Source: Nitrospira sp.
Lineage (GTDB): Bacteria; Nitrospirota; Nitrospiria; Nitrospirales; Nitrospiraceae
NCBI GenBank assembly: GCA_018242765.1
Contig: JAFEBH010000009.1
Location: 186,001-250,000, forward strand
Direction: 5' to 3'
DNA length: 64,000 nucleotides
The notes beneath the pieces were generated by a model. The model searched no databases. It worked only from the letters and a program-made list of their open reading frames with translations, and had not been told where the DNA came from. How positions within the stretch are numbered: the stretch's first letter is position 1; each line of letters starts with the position of its first letter. This document shows positions 62,764 to 64,000 of this stretch, piece by piece. The position numbers and the translations under genes were made by a program.

Positions 62764-63000
62764 AATATATGGACCTGTTTGGTTGCGCTACACATGGAAT
62801 TCCGGGTCAAGGGACCAAGGCTGCTATTGCTATCGTGCCTGGGAACGATTTGCTCACTCTGTCGTACGCCACGTTCAGGAAGAAGTGCCAATTTGAGATT
62901 GTGTGATGTGCCGAGCGAACAATCTGCTCACGGTCAAACTGGGTGCAGATTGGTCGTTGCAAGATCCTTAGCGACAGAGTGGCCATCAGGACCGACAGCG

Positions 63001-63897
63001 TCATCCGCGACGATTATTCGATGTGGTATGCATCCTGGTCGAGAGGTAGTCGCGGAACTCTGCACCCAATGCCGGGTTCTTGAGTGCAAACTCCACGGTT
63101 GCGATCAAAAATCCAAGCTTGTCTCCAGCGTCGTGGCGCTGGCCCTCTACCTCGAGCGCATACATCGGAGATTTTTTTGCCAGTGTCTTGAGCGCATCGG
63201 TCAATTGAATTTCTCCGTTCTTCCCTGGGGCTGTTTTCCGTAGGATCGGAAAGATTTCCGGAGGAAGTACATAGCGGCCGATCACAGCGAGCGTAGAAGG
63301 TGCATCGGTGGGTGACGGTTTCTCAATCAAATCCTCCACTCGATGTAACCCATGAGAGAGGCGTTTCGGAGTGACGATGCCATATCGGCTGACATCCGCC
63401 TTCGGAACATCCTGCACTCCAAGGACTGCCCCGTGGCGTTTCTTATAGACGTGGATGAGTTGAGCGAGCCCCGGCACATCGGCGTCGATGATTTCGTCTC
63501 CCAGAATCACCGCAAAGGGTTCGTCCCCAATGAGGTGTTGGGCACACAGGACGGCATGTCCCAAACCCAGTGCCTCTGACTGGCGGACATAGCAGAAGTT
63601 CGCAAGGTTTGAAATTTGTCGAATTTGATGGAGGACTTGGCTCTTTCCAGTTCCCTTCAGATTTTCTTCCAACTCCACGGAACGGTCAAAGTGGTCTTCA
63701 ATGGCACGTTTGCCGCGCCCTGTGATCACAATAATATCTTCGATCCCTGAGGCTACTGCTTCTTCAACCGTATATTGAATGAGCGGCTTGTCGACCAGGG
63801 GCAGCATCTCCTTGGGAGAGGCTTTGGTCGCGGGAAGAAATCGTGTTCCCAGGCCAGCTGCTGGGATGACCGCTTTTCTGACTGCGAGGCGAGACAT
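63001..63897 (-). CDS. galU: UTP-glucose-1-phosphate uridylyltransferase
   Basis: 298 residues from the ATG at 63897, which gives the usual start VRKAVIPAAGLGTRFLPATKASPKEMLPL in pieces (AVIPAAGLGTRFLPATKASP, KEMLPLVDKPLIQYTVEEA). Further GalU motifs: FAVILGDEII, GIVTPKRL, LVEDLIEKPSPTDAPS-type ending EKP, and GKNGEIQLTDAL. Makes UDP-glucose for cell envelope polysaccharides. 237 bases before lon, so probably a separate transcript. Confidence 0.94.
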   Translation of the reverse strand: MSRLAVRKAVIPAAGLGTRFLPATKASPKEMLPLVDKPLIQYTVEEAVASGIEDIIVITGRGKRAIEDHFDRSVELEENLKGTGKSQVLHQIRQISNLANFCYVRQSEALGLGHAVLCAQHLIGDEPFAVILGDEIIDADVPGLAQLIHVYKKRHGAVLGVQDVPKADVSRYGIVTPKRLSHGLHRVEDLIEKPSPTDAPSTLAVIGRYVLPPEIFPILRKTAPGKNGEIQLTDALKTLAKKSPMYALEVEGQRHDAGDKLGFLIATVEFALKNPALGAEFRDYLSTRMHTTSNNRRG

Positions 63898-64000
63898 GTG
63901 AGGATAGTATGTGATGAGTGGAGTGAAGTCAAGAAACAGACAAACTGATTGCATGGAGTGTGAGAGTGAGTGGTAGATGATCTCAGGCAATTATTGGGAC

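Noticed and set aside
1..64000. tRNA, rRNA or CRISPR array
   Set aside because: No cloverleaf T-loop motifs, rRNA signatures or regularly spaced direct repeats were noticed by eye; a covariance search could still find a missed tRNA.

Overview
The window reads as chromosomal DNA of a Gram-negative bacterium, most likely Nitrospira or a close relative in Nitrospirota. The main reason is a complete bacterial proteasome locus (Mpa/ARC ATPase, Dop, PrcB, PrcA, PafA) in the same genome stretch as outer-membrane features: a TolC-type efflux porin, several lipoproteins, FtsEX-EnvC and a PEP-CTERM-like protein. Outside Actinobacteria this combination is best known from Nitrospira and Leptospirillum. 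A SmbP-like histidine-rich protein (first known from a nitrifier) fits too. The genus is an inference; there is no rRNA gene in the window. I saw no tRNA, rRNA or CRISPR array.

Layout. 1-8.5 kb: the start of an oligoendopeptidase F gene running off the left edge, a pair of unknown genes (one with a PD-(D/E)XK-like pattern), a four-gene cassette for one exported coiled-coil protein and three lipoproteins of unknown function, and a BrnT/BrnA toxin-antitoxin pair. 8.6-16.5 kb: scattered metabolic and stress genes (TPR protein, HDAC-like deacetylase, sulfurtransferase, SmbP-like protein, C-N hydrolase, YqgE, DUF3422 protein, a heme-binding-like barrel protein) and a decayed nucleotidyltransferase gene. 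16.5-32.7 kb: uvrA and uvrB frame a more accessory stretch with a broken DUF4062-SUMF1 gene, a DUF2235 hydrolase, an RNase Z-like hydrolase, a degenerate CPBP protein next to a TolC gene, an M28 peptidase and an RRM protein. 32.9-41.7 kb: conserved housekeeping genes, ffh-rpsP-rimM-trmD-rplS-rnhB-yraN followed by ftsE-ftsX-envC-ctpA, most of them overlapping or nearly touching. 41.7-44.2 kb: thiS-thiG-thiE. 44.2-52.1 kb: the proteasome locus, a translationally coupled M23 peptidase and a small membrane protein. 52.3-56.3 kb: a gene graveyard with a broken Fic gene, a broken vapBC pair and four copies (one intact, three decayed) of an unknown small gene. 56.3-64 kb: a PEP-CTERM-like protein and a minus-strand group galU / lon-thiL-DUF2062-HD hydrolase.

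How it fits together. The proteasome genes should form a protein tagging and degradation pathway: PafA ligates a small protein modifier, Dop prepares or removes it, Mpa unfolds the tagged protein and PrcBA degrades it. The modifier gene itself (pup or UBact) is not in its usual place: dop and prcB overlap by four bases. FtsEX-EnvC-CtpA and the M23 peptidase after pafA are envelope and cell-wall functions. Five copies of a roughly 125-bp imperfect palindrome lie between genes, mostly just after stop codons, and look like a dispersed repeat family of this genome.
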